This document shows, in pieces, positions 1 through 8,168 of a stretch of 64,000 nucleotides of DNA. This DNA comes from CAYXLI01 sp964464925. GTDB lineage: Bacteria > Acidobacteriota > Terriglobia > Bryobacterales > Bryobacteraceae. The stretch lies in contig CAYXLI010000021.1 of the NCBI GenBank assembly GCA_964464925.1, positions 1 through 64,000 on the forward strand, read 5' to 3'. Made by a program: the position numbers and the translations under genes. The notes beneath the pieces are model-generated. The model was given only the letters and a program-made list of their open reading frames with translations, searched no databases and had not been told where the DNA came from. Position 1 is the first letter of the stretch. Each line of letters opens with the position of its first letter.

Positions 1-2
1 TC

Positions 3-107
3 TTCCAACAGGAATACATGTGCCAGTTCCAGGCCAACGAAGATGCTCTCTTCGACCCCAAACAGGTGTGGGCCATCCTCGACCCCACTATTCCGCCACT
101 CTACTGA
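3..107 (+). CDS. Phage-type terminase large subunit, C-terminal end (partial)
   Basis: An open frame enters from the left edge and stops with TGA at 105-107, giving 34 residues. It begins FQQEYMCQFQ and continues with an acidic stretch and DALFDP. The 'QEYxCxF ... (V/L)F' pattern is typical of the end of the nuclease domain of terminase large subunits and related packaging ATPases. Only the last residues are visible, so ATPase motifs cannot be checked and the call rests on one short motif. It converges on the glycosidase gene 7 bp away. No capsid, portal or other phage gene follows, so it may be an isolated terminase-like gene rather than part of a complete prophage. Confidence 0.5.
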   Translation, partial: FQQEYMCQFQANEDALFDPKQVWAILDPTIPPLY

Positions 108-114
108 ACTGCCG

Positions 115-1149
115 CTACCTCGACCAGTTATCGATCCCCGGCTTCAACCGGAAGGGAACAGGTTCATCGCGTCGGCAGATCAGTTCCTGCCCTTGTGTTT
201 CAAGCCGCGCAACCTGGATCGAAGTGCGCCGAAGTGCATACGGCTCCACATCGGTCACCGGAGACACCGGCGGCGGAACCCCCGGCAAGCGTTGCGGATG
301 GGTGAAGTAGAAAATCCATGCATCGTCTCCCTGCACCAGCACATCGGCATGTCCGCCCTTCACGCCATCATCAGGGCGCTTGCCGGGCTCGCGCAGGATG
401 TTGTTCGGCTGCCTCGTCCAGTGCTCCGCATCGTCGGACCGGAACACACCCAGCCCATCCCAATGGTCGGTCACCATCCACCACGAACCGCGCCACCGGA
501 ACACGTTCGGGCCCTCGTGCCCTTTGCCTGTAATCACCGGCCCAGTAACGCTCCAGCGCATCAGGTCTGCACTATCGGCCGCGTAAGTGTGGGAGCCGTG
601 CGATTCATCCTTGTACCACATGCGCCACTTGCCCGGCGCGATCTGTTCGACGCACGCGTCAATCACACGGTCGGACGACAACGGCAGCCGTCCATGGCAT
701 CGCCAGGTCCAAAGATCGTTGCTGGTGTAATGCACGATGTGCCGCGTCCCGGACCAGTCCTGCGGTACCCCCGGCACGAAGCTCGCATACATGTGATACG
801 TATTGCCGTGCCACAGAATCTCGGGAGCCCAAAACGTATTCCGGCCACGCTCGAACTCCAGGCCCGGCAGCACCCCCAGATATCGCCACGAATGCCCTTC
901 ATCCGTCGAACGGGCAACCCCGATGTCGCAGCCATGCACCCAGGCCACCTTCGGCCCATCCACGTTGGCGCGGCGCTGCGTATAAAGCAGCCACCAGTTC
1001 CGCTCCTGCCGGTTCCAGATTATGACGGGATCCGCGGCCCCATCATAGATCGGATCTCGAAACAGAGGAGCGGGAGCGGGTGCCGCCGGTTCTTGGCCGA
1101 ACGCCGCAAAAGCCGGGCTGAGCAGCAGGGCACGTCTGGAGATCATCAC
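115..1149 (-). CDS. Exported GH43/GH117-like five-bladed beta-propeller glycosidase
   Basis: 344 aa. The N-terminus is Tat-like (SRRALLL near residue 4, then a hydrophobic Ala-rich segment and a Pro/Ala spacer). The mature part has the repeats of a five-bladed propeller glycosidase: 'RDPIYDGAADP' (31-41, candidate catalytic-base Asp), 'WWLLYTQRR' (52-60), 'TFWAPEILWHG' (105-115; 'WAPEI' is typical of GH43-like enzymes), 'VARSTDEGHSW', and later 'WWMVTDHWDGLG'. The likely role is extracellular hydrolysis of a plant or algal oligosaccharide; the substrate cannot be read from sequence. It is divergent from a sulfatase 49 bp away, suggesting a shared role on a sulfated or complex glycan. GH43 and GH117 could not be separated by eye. 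Confidence 0.7.
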   Translation of the reverse strand: MMISRRALLLSPAFAAFGQEPAAPAPAPLFRDPIYDGAADPVIIWNRQERNWWLLYTQRRANVDGPKVAWVHGCDIGVARSTDEGHSWRYLGVLPGLEFERGRNTFWAPEILWHGNTYHMYASFVPGVPQDWSGTRHIVHYTSNDLWTWRCHGRLPLSSDRVIDACVEQIAPGKWRMWYKDESHGSHTYAADSADLMRWSVTGPVITGKGHEGPNVFRWRGSWWMVTDHWDGLGVFRSDDAEHWTRQPNNILREPGKRPDDGVKGGHADVLVQGDDAWIFYFTHPQRLPGVPPPVSPVTDVEPYALRRTSIQVARLETQGQELICRRDEPVPFRLKPGIDNWSR

Positions 1150-1198
1150 CCTTCAGTATCGTTCGTCTTTTACGTCTGCGGCGCATTAGACTGAATCA

Positions 1199-2539
1199 AT
1201 GCTTGCTCGTCGAGACTTCTTGAAAACGCTGCCCGCTGCCCTGTCCGCGCAAGTTCCGCAGAGCCGGCCAAACTTCCTCGTCATCGTCACCGACGATCAT
1301 GGTATCGGCGATGTCGGTTGCTATGGCCACCCGGAGGTGCGTACGCCCAATCTGGATCGCCTGGCCGGGAGCGGCGTACGCTTCACGCAATGGTATTCGA
1401 ATGCTCCGGTGTGTTCGGCCTCGCGGGCCGCCATCCTTACGGGCAAGTATCCGGACAGAACCGGTGTGAAGGGCGCACTTCCTTCGCAGCCTACATGGGA
1501 TGTCCCCGGTCTCCGGGCTGGAGAAACAACGCTCCCGGGAGCCTTGCGCAAGCTAGGCTACAGGACCGGCGCGTTCGGAAAATGGCATCTCGGCAGCGCT
1601 CCCGCAAGCCGCCCCATGTCGCAGGGCTTCGACGAATTCTTCGGCTGGTATTCCGGATGGCTCGACGCCTATTCGCACCGCTATTACCAACTCGGTGGGC
1701 CTCCGGGCAAGATCTTCCATGATCTCTGGCGAAATGACACGGAGGTCTTTGAAGAGCCGGCCTACATGACCGAATTGCTCGGCCGCGAATCGCAGGCGTT
1801 TCTTTCCCGGCAAAGTGCGCGACAGCCTTTCCTGCTGTATCTCGCCTTTGGAGCCCCTCACTATTCGATGATGGCGCCGAAGAAGTATCTCGATCGCTTC
1901 CCCGCCACCATGGAGCGCGATCGCCGCACCCATCTCGCCATGGTAGCCGCTGTTGACGACGTGATCGGTAGCCTGCTCGACCGCATTCCGCCAAATACAG
2001 TGGTCTTCTTCCAGGCCGACAACGGAGCCACGCGCGAGGTCCGTGCTTCCAGCTACGGTCTGCCATACAATGGCGGCAGCAACGGAATCCAACGTGGCTA
2101 CAAACTCGGGCTCTTCGATGGAGGGATGCACGTTCCCGCTTTGCTACGCGTCCCCGGAGTTACGCAGGCTGGGCAGGTGTGGCAACGTCCCATGATGTCT
2201 ATGGATCTGTTGCCTACCTTCCTGTCTCTTGCCGGTGCCCAAGCTCCGCCCGGCATCGATGGCCACAGCATCCTGCCGGTCCTGCAGGGCAGGCAGCAGC
2301 CGCACGAGTACATGTTTTGGAGCTTTAATAAGGAGCGCGCAGTGCGAAATGGCGATTGGAAGTTGATCGTGAATCCTCCACAGTTTCCCGGCGAAGAAGT
2401 AAAGGATCCGATCTGGCTATCGAATCTCGAAGCCGATCCGTCCGAGAAGGTGAATCTCGCGAATCAGCAGCCCGAGCGCGTCCGCAGTATGCTGGAGCGC
2501 CTCAAAGCTTGGGACGAAGATGTGAACAGATCGCAGTAG
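1199..2539 (+). CDS. Tat-exported arylsulfatase (type I, formylglycine-dependent)
   Basis: 446 aa. The Tat signal is 'ARRDFLKT' followed by an Ala-rich segment. 'NFLVIVTDDHG' (25-35) supplies the paired metal-binding aspartates. 'VCSASRAAILTG' (71-82) contains the C-x-A-S-R sulfatase signature whose Cys72 is converted to formylglycine. 'GKWHLG' and 'FFQADNGATRE' match further conserved sulfatase segments. It hydrolyses sulfate esters, probably on polysaccharides in the periplasm or outside. No sulfatase-maturing enzyme is in the window. It is first in a plus-strand run with the aminotransferase (33-bp gap) and tartrate dehydrogenase (13-bp gap). Confidence 0.9.
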   Translation: MLARRDFLKTLPAALSAQVPQSRPNFLVIVTDDHGIGDVGCYGHPEVRTPNLDRLAGSGVRFTQWYSNAPVCSASRAAILTGKYPDRTGVKGALPSQPTWDVPGLRAGETTLPGALRKLGYRTGAFGKWHLGSAPASRPMSQGFDEFFGWYSGWLDAYSHRYYQLGGPPGKIFHDLWRNDTEVFEEPAYMTELLGRESQAFLSRQSARQPFLLYLAFGAPHYSMMAPKKYLDRFPATMERDRRTHLAMVAAVDDVIGSLLDRIPPNTVVFFQADNGATREVRASSYGLPYNGGSNGIQRGYKLGLFDGGMHVPALLRVPGVTQAGQVWQRPMMSMDLLPTFLSLAGAQAPPGIDGHSILPVLQGRQQPHEYMFWSFNKERAVRNGDWKLIVNPPQFPGEEVKDPIWLSNLEADPSEKVNLANQQPERVRSMLERLKAWDEDVNRSQ

Positions 2540-2572
2540 GCGCTCGCCTTTGGGAACAGAAAGGAAATCATC

Positions 2573-3901
2573 ATGAGCAGCGAACTCTCGCGCCGGCGCT
2601 TTGTAGCCGCCGCATCCCTTGCAGGCGGCACGTTGAAGGCCGCTACTACTTCCGAGAAGCCCGCCTTATTGGGAGGGAAGAAGGTGCGCACCGAATCCTT
2701 TCCGGCATGGCCTAGGTTCAACGAACGTGAGGAACGCGCGCTTCTTGATGTACTGCGAAGCGGCAAGTGGTATCGCGGAAACGGACAATCGGTCAAGCAA
2801 TTCGAGCAATCCTACGCTGCCTTGACCGGCGCGCGGCAGGCTCTCGCTGTTGCAAACGGAACGTCTGCGCTGTTTGTCGCTCTGAATGCCTGCGGAGTCG
2901 AGCCGGGCGACGAGGTCATCGTTCCTCCATATACCTTCATCGCGACCGTCAACGTCGTGTTGCGCCAGCATGCTCTGCCGGTCTTCGTCGATACGGACCC
3001 GGAGACGTTCCAGATAGATCATCGGAAGATCGAAGCGGCAGTCACGCCGGAAACCCGCGCCATAATGCCGGTGCATCTGGGCGGTAATCCCTGCAATCTG
3101 GATGCGATTACGGAAGTCACCCGTCGCCGCAATATCCCGTTGATTGAAGATGCCTGTCAGGCTCACCTTGCCGAATGGAAAGGCCGTAAGGTGGGTACTT
3201 TCGGCGATGCCGGCTGCTTCAGCTTCCAGGCATCGAAAAATCTGACGTCCGGAGAGGGTGGCGCGATCCTCTTCAATGACGAGGATCTGCGCGAAAGGGC
3301 CTACGCTTTTCACAACAACGGCAGCGGCTTGAGGGCCATCGGAGTGAACTTTACCTATGCGTCCTCCGGAGCAAACCTTCGTCTCACCGAGTTTCAAGCC
3401 GCGCTGCTGCTTGCACAGATGACGCGCCTCGAACAGCAGACTAAGTTGCGATCGGAAAACGCGCGATATCTGAGTTCCATGCTCAAGGAAATCCCCGGCA
3501 TCGCACCCGTGAAGGCCTATGACGGCTGCACGAATAATGCATGGCATCTGTACATGGCTCGCTACGACCCCGAGGCATTCTCGCGTCTCCCGCGAGAGAA
3601 ATTCCTCAAGGCCTTGAACGCGGAGGGCATTCCCGCATCCGGCGGATACAGTCCGCTGAATACGCAGCCGTTCCTCAAGAACGTGATCGCCTCGCGCGGA
3701 TTCAAACGCCTGTTCCCGGCCAGGCGCCTCAAAGAATGGGAGGAGCGGAATCATTGCCCCGCAAACGACAAGCTCTGCTCCGAAGCAATCTGGTTCACAC
3801 AAAATATGCTGATCGGTTCGCGCAGCGACATGGACCAGATCGCCGAAGCAATCCGCAAGATTCACGCGAACTCCGGAGCGCTCGCTGCTCACGCTGGATA
3901 A
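2573..3901 (+). CDS. Tat-exported DegT/DnrJ/EryC1/StrS family aminotransferase
   Basis: 442 aa, fold-type I PLP enzyme. The start follows an AAAGGAA ribosome site. The N-terminus 'SRRRFVAAASLAGG' is a Tat signal. The core has 'VANGTSALFVAL' (PLP phosphate loop), 'EDACQAHLAEW' (192-202, with the Asp that pairs with the PLP nitrogen) and 'SFQASKNLTSGEGG' (217-230), where Lys222 should form the Schiff base. Cytosolic relatives aminate keto-sugars for glycan or antibiotic synthesis. An exported version is unusual but fits a family of Tat-tagged DegT proteins in Acidobacteria and Planctomycetes; these may be dehydratases or other enzymes rather than transaminases. The location is inferred from the signal only. 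Confidence 0.85.
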   Translation: MSSELSRRRFVAAASLAGGTLKAATTSEKPALLGGKKVRTESFPAWPRFNEREERALLDVLRSGKWYRGNGQSVKQFEQSYAALTGARQALAVANGTSALFVALNACGVEPGDEVIVPPYTFIATVNVVLRQHALPVFVDTDPETFQIDHRKIEAAVTPETRAIMPVHLGGNPCNLDAITEVTRRRNIPLIEDACQAHLAEWKGRKVGTFGDAGCFSFQASKNLTSGEGGAILFNDEDLRERAYAFHNNGSGLRAIGVNFTYASSGANLRLTEFQAALLLAQMTRLEQQTKLRSENARYLSSMLKEIPGIAPVKAYDGCTNNAWHLYMARYDPEAFSRLPREKFLKALNAEGIPASGGYSPLNTQPFLKNVIASRGFKRLFPARRLKEWEERNHCPANDKLCSEAIWFTQNMLIGSRSDMDQIAEAIRKIHANSGALAAHAG

Positions 3902-3914
3902 TCGAACTTACGCC

Positions 3915-4982
3915 ATGCGCAACTACGCTATTGCTTCGATCCCCGGAGATGGGATCGGCAAAGAGGTGATCCCTGCCGGAGTCACGGTGCTCCGCCGTTT
4001 GCAGGAGAAGTGTCCGGATTTCCGGCTTCATTTTGATGAGTTCGAGTGGGGCTCGGATTATTACCGATCAAACTCCCTGATGATGCCGGAAGATGGCCTT
4101 GACCAACTCCGCAAGTACGATGCCATCTATTTCGGCGCGGTCGGCATGCCGGACATTCCGGACCACATCACGCTCTGGGGTCTGCGGCTCCGCATCTGCC
4201 AGAGCTTCGATCAGTACGCCAACGTGCGTCCCGCCCGGGTTCTGCCCGGCATCGTCTCACCGCTGCGCGCCGTGAGCGGAGCGGCGGATCTCGATTGGGT
4301 CATCGTACGCGAGAACAGTGAAGGCGAGTATTCAGGGCATGGCGGACGCGCGCATCGGGGCCTCCCCGAAGAGGTGGCCACCGAGGTTTCCATCTTCACG
4401 CGTGCCGGAGTCACGCGGATCATGCGCTTCGCTTACGACCTGGCGCGATCGCGGCCGCGAAAGTTGCTGACCGTGGTCACCAAGTCCAATGCGCAGAGGC
4501 ACGGTATGGTGCTGTGGGACGAGATCGCGGCGGAGGTCGGCCGCGAGTACCCCGACGTGACCATGGACAAGATGTTGGTGGATGCAGCCACAACGCGTAT
4601 GGTTGCGAAGCCCCAGAGTATGGATGTGATCGTTGCCAGCAACTTGCACGCCGATATCTTGAGCGACCTGGCCGCCGCGCTGGCGGGAAGCTTGGGCATC
4701 GCTCCAACTGCAAATCTGAATCCACCGCGCCAGTTCCCGTCAATGTTCGAGCCAATCCACGGGTCGGCATTCGACATTATGGGGAAGGGCATTGCCAATC
4801 CAATTGGTAGCTTCTGGACAGCGGTCATGATGCTGGAGCATCTAGGCGAGCGGGACGCTGCGGCGAAACTCATGAATGCCGTCGAGCGGGTCACTGCATC
4901 CGGCACTGTCTTCACGGCGGATTTGGGCGGAACTGCAACCACTGCCGAGGTCACCGCCGCCGTCTGCGACGCACTCTGTTAG
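3915..4982 (+). CDS. Tartrate / D-malate dehydrogenase (isocitrate/isopropylmalate dehydrogenase family)
   Basis: 355 aa, the usual length for TtuC/DmlA. 'IASIPGDGIGKEV' (6-18) is the family N-terminus. 'ENSEGEYSGHGGRAHRG' (near 135-150) is diagnostic for the tartrate/D-malate branch, and 'NLHADILSDLAAALAGSLG' contains the metal-binding Asp residues. The expected reaction is NAD-dependent oxidative decarboxylation of D-malate or conversion of tartrate, in the cytosol with Mn2+ or Mg2+. It lies 13 bp after the aminotransferase, in the sulfatase operon, which suggests handling of an acid released from glycan breakdown. Tartrate and D-malate activity cannot be told apart here. Confidence 0.85.
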   Translation: MRNYAIASIPGDGIGKEVIPAGVTVLRRLQEKCPDFRLHFDEFEWGSDYYRSNSLMMPEDGLDQLRKYDAIYFGAVGMPDIPDHITLWGLRLRICQSFDQYANVRPARVLPGIVSPLRAVSGAADLDWVIVRENSEGEYSGHGGRAHRGLPEEVATEVSIFTRAGVTRIMRFAYDLARSRPRKLLTVVTKSNAQRHGMVLWDEIAAEVGREYPDVTMDKMLVDAATTRMVAKPQSMDVIVASNLHADILSDLAAALAGSLGIAPTANLNPPRQFPSMFEPIHGSAFDIMGKGIANPIGSFWTAVMMLEHLGERDAAAKLMNAVERVTASGTVFTADLGGTATTAEVTAAVCDALC

Positions 4983-5037
4983 GGTCGATGTTAAGTTCGG
5001 AAGTTTCGAGGGCCGAGGGAAACGGCCCCCGATTGAG

Positions 5038-5808
5038 TTATGAATTGCGGACAGACGACTTTCGGAACAGACCGAAGCTGATAAGGCCGCCGGCTAAGAG
5101 CAAATACGTGGAGGGTTCTGGAACGGCAGGTCCGCCCGCTCCGGCTCCGCCGCCGATACTGCCGGGCCCCTGAACCGAAGCGATCGTAGAAACCTGGATC
5201 GTCTCCGGACCGCCACTTGCACCGGTCGCGGTCGCGGAGGCTCCGATGCGGAGATCCGGATTCGCCTGCAGGAAAGAGTTCGCTGCCGCCGCCTGCGTGG
5301 CGTCCAACTGATAAGCGTAGCCGGCGTTTCCTAGCCCCGGGAGCGCGGTATAGGTTTGCGGCGAGGGCGCCTTGAAATACGCGGCGCTGCTGCTTCCGAA
5401 AAGATTCAAGGAAAGGTTTGTAAGGGTAATACTCGCCTGTCCATTGCCTTGAGGTTCATCGGCATTGAAAATGAGGACCAGGTTGGCGAACGTCCTGGTT
5501 CCACCGGTACCGTTGTAAGTGATTCCCAGGCTGGAAGCAGTGTATACGTTGTTTCCGGCGCCGGTTTTCTCATTTCCGCCTAACGCCCCCGTTACTGCGG
5601 TATTGCAGGCGGAAGCACCGACCACTGTCGCGCCTCCGATAAATCCAACGCAGCCGCTCTCTGTTCCTGTGTTTTGAAATGTGACGACTGAATTGACCGC
5701 CCCCAGACCATTCCCACTGCTGGGAATCGCTCCGATGGGGATGAGATTGGCAAAACTAGTACTTGCCAGGGTAGCGATGCCTACGAACCCTAACAGCAAT
5801 TTATTCAT
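5038..5808 (-). CDS. PEP-CTERM sorting-domain protein, secreted
   Basis: 256 aa from the ATG at 5808, chosen because GGAGG lies about 8 nt upstream and the protein then starts with a clean signal peptide (MNKLLLGFVGIATLAS). The C-terminus has the exosortase sorting signal: 'VPEPSTYLLLAGGL', a hydrophobic helix and a basic tail 'FRKS'. The middle is rich in Gly, Ala, Thr and Asn with no known catalytic motif. Such proteins are cleaved by an exosortase (EpsH/XrtA) and often placed in the outer envelope or biofilm matrix. No exosortase is in the window. The frame is open upstream to 5847, but that extension lacks signal-peptide character. Confidence 0.85.
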   Translation of the reverse strand: MNKLLLGFVGIATLASTSFANLIPIGAIPSSGNGLGAVNSVVTFQNTGTESGCVGFIGGATVVGASACNTAVTGALGGNEKTGAGNNVYTASSLGITYNGTGGTRTFANLVLIFNADEPQGNGQASITLTNLSLNLFGSSSAAYFKAPSPQTYTALPGLGNAGYAYQLDATQAAAANSFLQANPDLRIGASATATGASGGPETIQVSTIASVQGPGSIGGGAGAGGPAVPEPSTYLLLAGGLISFGLFRKSSVRNS

Positions 5809-6061
5809 ATAAAGTATCCTCCGTACGCGTGCTGACACTATGGTCAACAGTAAGCAGAATACCTTATTTCCTGGCTAGGGCAAAGCCCTTATTAACTGGT
5901 ACACAAGTTGCACTTCACTGTGATGAAGTCTTTGGTACTACTGCGAGTCAAATTCATGAAGGGAATAGCCTTAACATCTCCAGAAGATGTAAATTTTGAG
6001 CGCAAAGGATCGAAGGATAGCTAGCGGCTTTTTCTGTTTGTAACGCGAGATGCTCAGGGGC

Positions 6062-8026
6062 CTAGCGGATCAACCACGCGCAGAGCCGCCCTACGGCGTC
6101 CGTTTGGTGATTGATCCGAAGTCCCTGAATTCGAGCCTGCTCTCCTTTTTCGGAGAAGAAGCCGACGCCGCCACGCTGGTGTGCGGAAAGGGACCAAGAA
6201 TCGACGACTTGGCCCTGAATGCTAAGGACTGTGCTATCGCCGGACACGTCCATGGCCACGTGATAGATCGTGTCCGGTGAGACCTGGAAAGGCAGCAGCC
6301 TCTCGATCTTTTCGCCTCGGACGCCCTCGATGACGGGATACCGTTGGACTATGGCCTTCTGAAGAGGCCCCGTGCCGCCGGTTACCACTTTTACGGCGTA
6401 ATAGTTCCTCGGATCGGCAGCGCGCACCGCCCACCCAAGAGCTTTCTTTCCAACCTGACCGGAAAACTCGATGTGATAATCCTGCAAGGTTGTAGAAGGG
6501 CGGTAGACCGCGAACGCCCCCGGGATGAGGCTACCCTCATTGACGCGCCATCCGGCAGCGCGCCCGTCGAGTCCAGCCCAGTCACTGAGACCGGCGCGGA
6601 AGTCCTCATCGACGTCTATGGCAGCGCGGGAACTCAGGGACGCTACGACGTTGCTCCAGGCGCGGCCGGCCAACGAGCCTGCTCCATAGGACGATGTATT
6701 CGGTGCGCTCACCATTTGAGTCGCCAGTACCATGGCCAGCGGAGCGGCCATCAGCAGGCCTATCGCGCGCGCCGGAATGCGATTCCAAAGAGTCGCTACA
6801 GGTGCAGGCTGCCTGAAATCATCCAGGCTCGAAAGTTGTGGCCGGAACGCCGGTAGAAGCGGCAGAGCGCCCTGAACGGCTAGCTCCAGTCGCGCCCGGA
6901 GAGGAATGGTGCGATCCTGTGGGACGCCCTCATACCTGATGCGTTGGAGTTCAGCCAACAGAACGGCAACGGCCGCGCTCGCAGGCCGGAGCGTCGCCCA
7001 CTTCGGTGCTACGCAGATCCACTCCTCCGGACCGTGCATTGGCTGGCTCCCGGCGCTTATGCCGGCTATGACTGATCTAACCGGGGCCAGCGCCAACTCT
7101 TGCAGGCCAGTGGCGCTCAATGCGCGAACCTCGCTCGTAGCGGTTCGCAACGAGGTGACTCGAACCGCGGGCGTGCGGGTTTCTGGTTCGAAACGATCGG
7201 TCTGTCCCGGCGGAACCGACGGGTGAACTCGAAGCGGGAAGCCTGCGACTGCGACAGTTAGAGCCCGCGCTACACGATTTACGGCAACTCGCGGCAGGAC
7301 AGGCGCGGATGCGAAGGCCAGAGGATCGCACGTACGTTTGAGAACTAGCGGCTCGGCGGCACGTTTGCGGACGCGCATGTCCAGCGGGGCCAAGGGCAAG
7401 CAAGAAGAGCCGAGGCGAGCGGTAGAGCGGGGGTGCGACGGCCACGATAGAAGTGTAACTGCCTCGATGGCCGGGACATCCGGCGGCAACCTGCGGGGAA
7501 TTGGAATTGCTGTGTGAACGATTTCAGAATCGCGTTGATTCCAGCCGATAAGATCTGCATGGCGCAGGAGCGTTTGCTGTGAGTACCACTCGGAGGCCAG
7601 CGTAGCGCGAACCGGGAACCCCTCGGCCTGCGCCCCTAAGGCCGACGTCCGTAGCATTTCCTTCGCTTGGAGTGTGCGGGGCCGGTAAGCGAAACGTCCA
7701 GCGAATCGCAGACTTTTGCTGCGTGCTTCTTTTCGATAGCGAATTGGATGTGCGACTTCAGAAGCGAACTTACATGCGACTGGAGGTGAGGATGTTTTCA
7801 GGGGCGATGGAACGCGGACTGGAACCGCGCATTTCGGCAAACAGAAGCCGCCCTCGGCAGGTGCTCTCGTAGCACGTCGCAAGCGCTCGCCGGACCGGGC
7901 AAGCCGCTGAACTGCGCTTTGCACCATGCGGTCGAGGTACAAATCCCGGTGCTCTTCGGAACAGAAGTGACGGCCGGCGATCTGTCGAACGTATCGCAAT
8001 TCCGTTCGGCACCATGGACAACGCAT
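6062..8026 (-). CDS. Large zinc-ribbon protein with one membrane segment and C-terminal lectin/glucanase-like domain
   Basis: 654 aa, function unknown. The N-terminus has a compact zinc-binding motif, 'MRCPWCRTEL ... FCSEEH' (Cys3, Cys6, then Cys/His near 22-26), like FCS/MYM-type fingers. Residues about 50-430 are basic, Arg/Ala/Pro-rich and low in recognisable structure. One membrane segment lies near 'IGLLMAAPLAMVLATQM'. After it comes 'DEDFRAGLSDWAGLDG' and a beta-rich domain of about 190 aa ('YHIEFSGQVGKKALGWAVRA', 'GGVGFFSEKGE') resembling the concanavalin-like fold of 3-keto-disaccharide hydrolase/LamG proteins. This suggests a cytoplasmic zinc finger joined to an external carbohydrate-binding module. 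The stop is 214 bp from the upstream region of the PEP-CTERM gene. Confidence 0.65.
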   Translation of the reverse strand: MRCPWCRTELRYVRQIAGRHFCSEEHRDLYLDRMVQSAVQRLARSGERLRRATRAPAEGGFCLPKCAVPVRVPSPLKTSSPPVACKFASEVAHPIRYRKEARSKSLRFAGRFAYRPRTLQAKEMLRTSALGAQAEGFPVRATLASEWYSQQTLLRHADLIGWNQRDSEIVHTAIPIPRRLPPDVPAIEAVTLLSWPSHPRSTARLGSSCLPLAPLDMRVRKRAAEPLVLKRTCDPLAFASAPVLPRVAVNRVARALTVAVAGFPLRVHPSVPPGQTDRFEPETRTPAVRVTSLRTATSEVRALSATGLQELALAPVRSVIAGISAGSQPMHGPEEWICVAPKWATLRPASAAVAVLLAELQRIRYEGVPQDRTIPLRARLELAVQGALPLLPAFRPQLSSLDDFRQPAPVATLWNRIPARAIGLLMAAPLAMVLATQMVSAPNTSSYGAGSLAGRAWSNVVASLSSRAAIDVDEDFRAGLSDWAGLDGRAAGWRVNEGSLIPGAFAVYRPSTTLQDYHIEFSGQVGKKALGWAVRAADPRNYYAVKVVTGGTGPLQKAIVQRYPVIEGVRGEKIERLLPFQVSPDTIYHVAMDVSGDSTVLSIQGQVVDSWSLSAHQRGGVGFFSEKGEQARIQGLRINHQTDAVGRLCAWLIR

Positions 8027-8067
8027 ACGATTCCCTACGACTAGGGTCAGCGAAAATGAGCAACGAT

Positions 8068-8161
8068 GGTACTAGTATTTTTGCTTAGAATCGTGCGCCA
8101 ATGTAAATTAGCAGTACCTTGAGACTACATAAAGATTCTTAGTACCTCTTGTCTAGGTACT
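8068..8161. promoter_or_regulatory. Cluster of four GGTACT/AGTACC words upstream of the zinc-ribbon gene
   Basis: The 142-bp gap between the minus-strand zinc-ribbon gene (start 8026) and the aldo/keto reductase stop contains GGTACT at 8068-8073, AGTACC at 8113-8118 and 8141-8146, and GGTACT at 8156-8161. The two words are reverse complements, so this is one 6-bp site in both orientations. The chance expectation for about 94 bp is well below one. Single copies also lie upstream of both PEP-CTERM genes (5934-5939 and 13587-13592). This could be the operator of an unknown regulator. Confidence 0.4.
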
Positions 8162-8168
8162 GTTTGTC

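Noticed and set aside
43..1194. 383-aa open frame antisense to the glycosidase
   Set aside because: Pro/Arg/His-rich shadow with no motif; the minus strand encodes a clear GH43-like protein.
2666..3892. 408-aa open frame antisense to the DegT aminotransferase
   Set aside because: It mirrors a GC-rich gene with strong motifs on the other strand and shows no recognisable domain.
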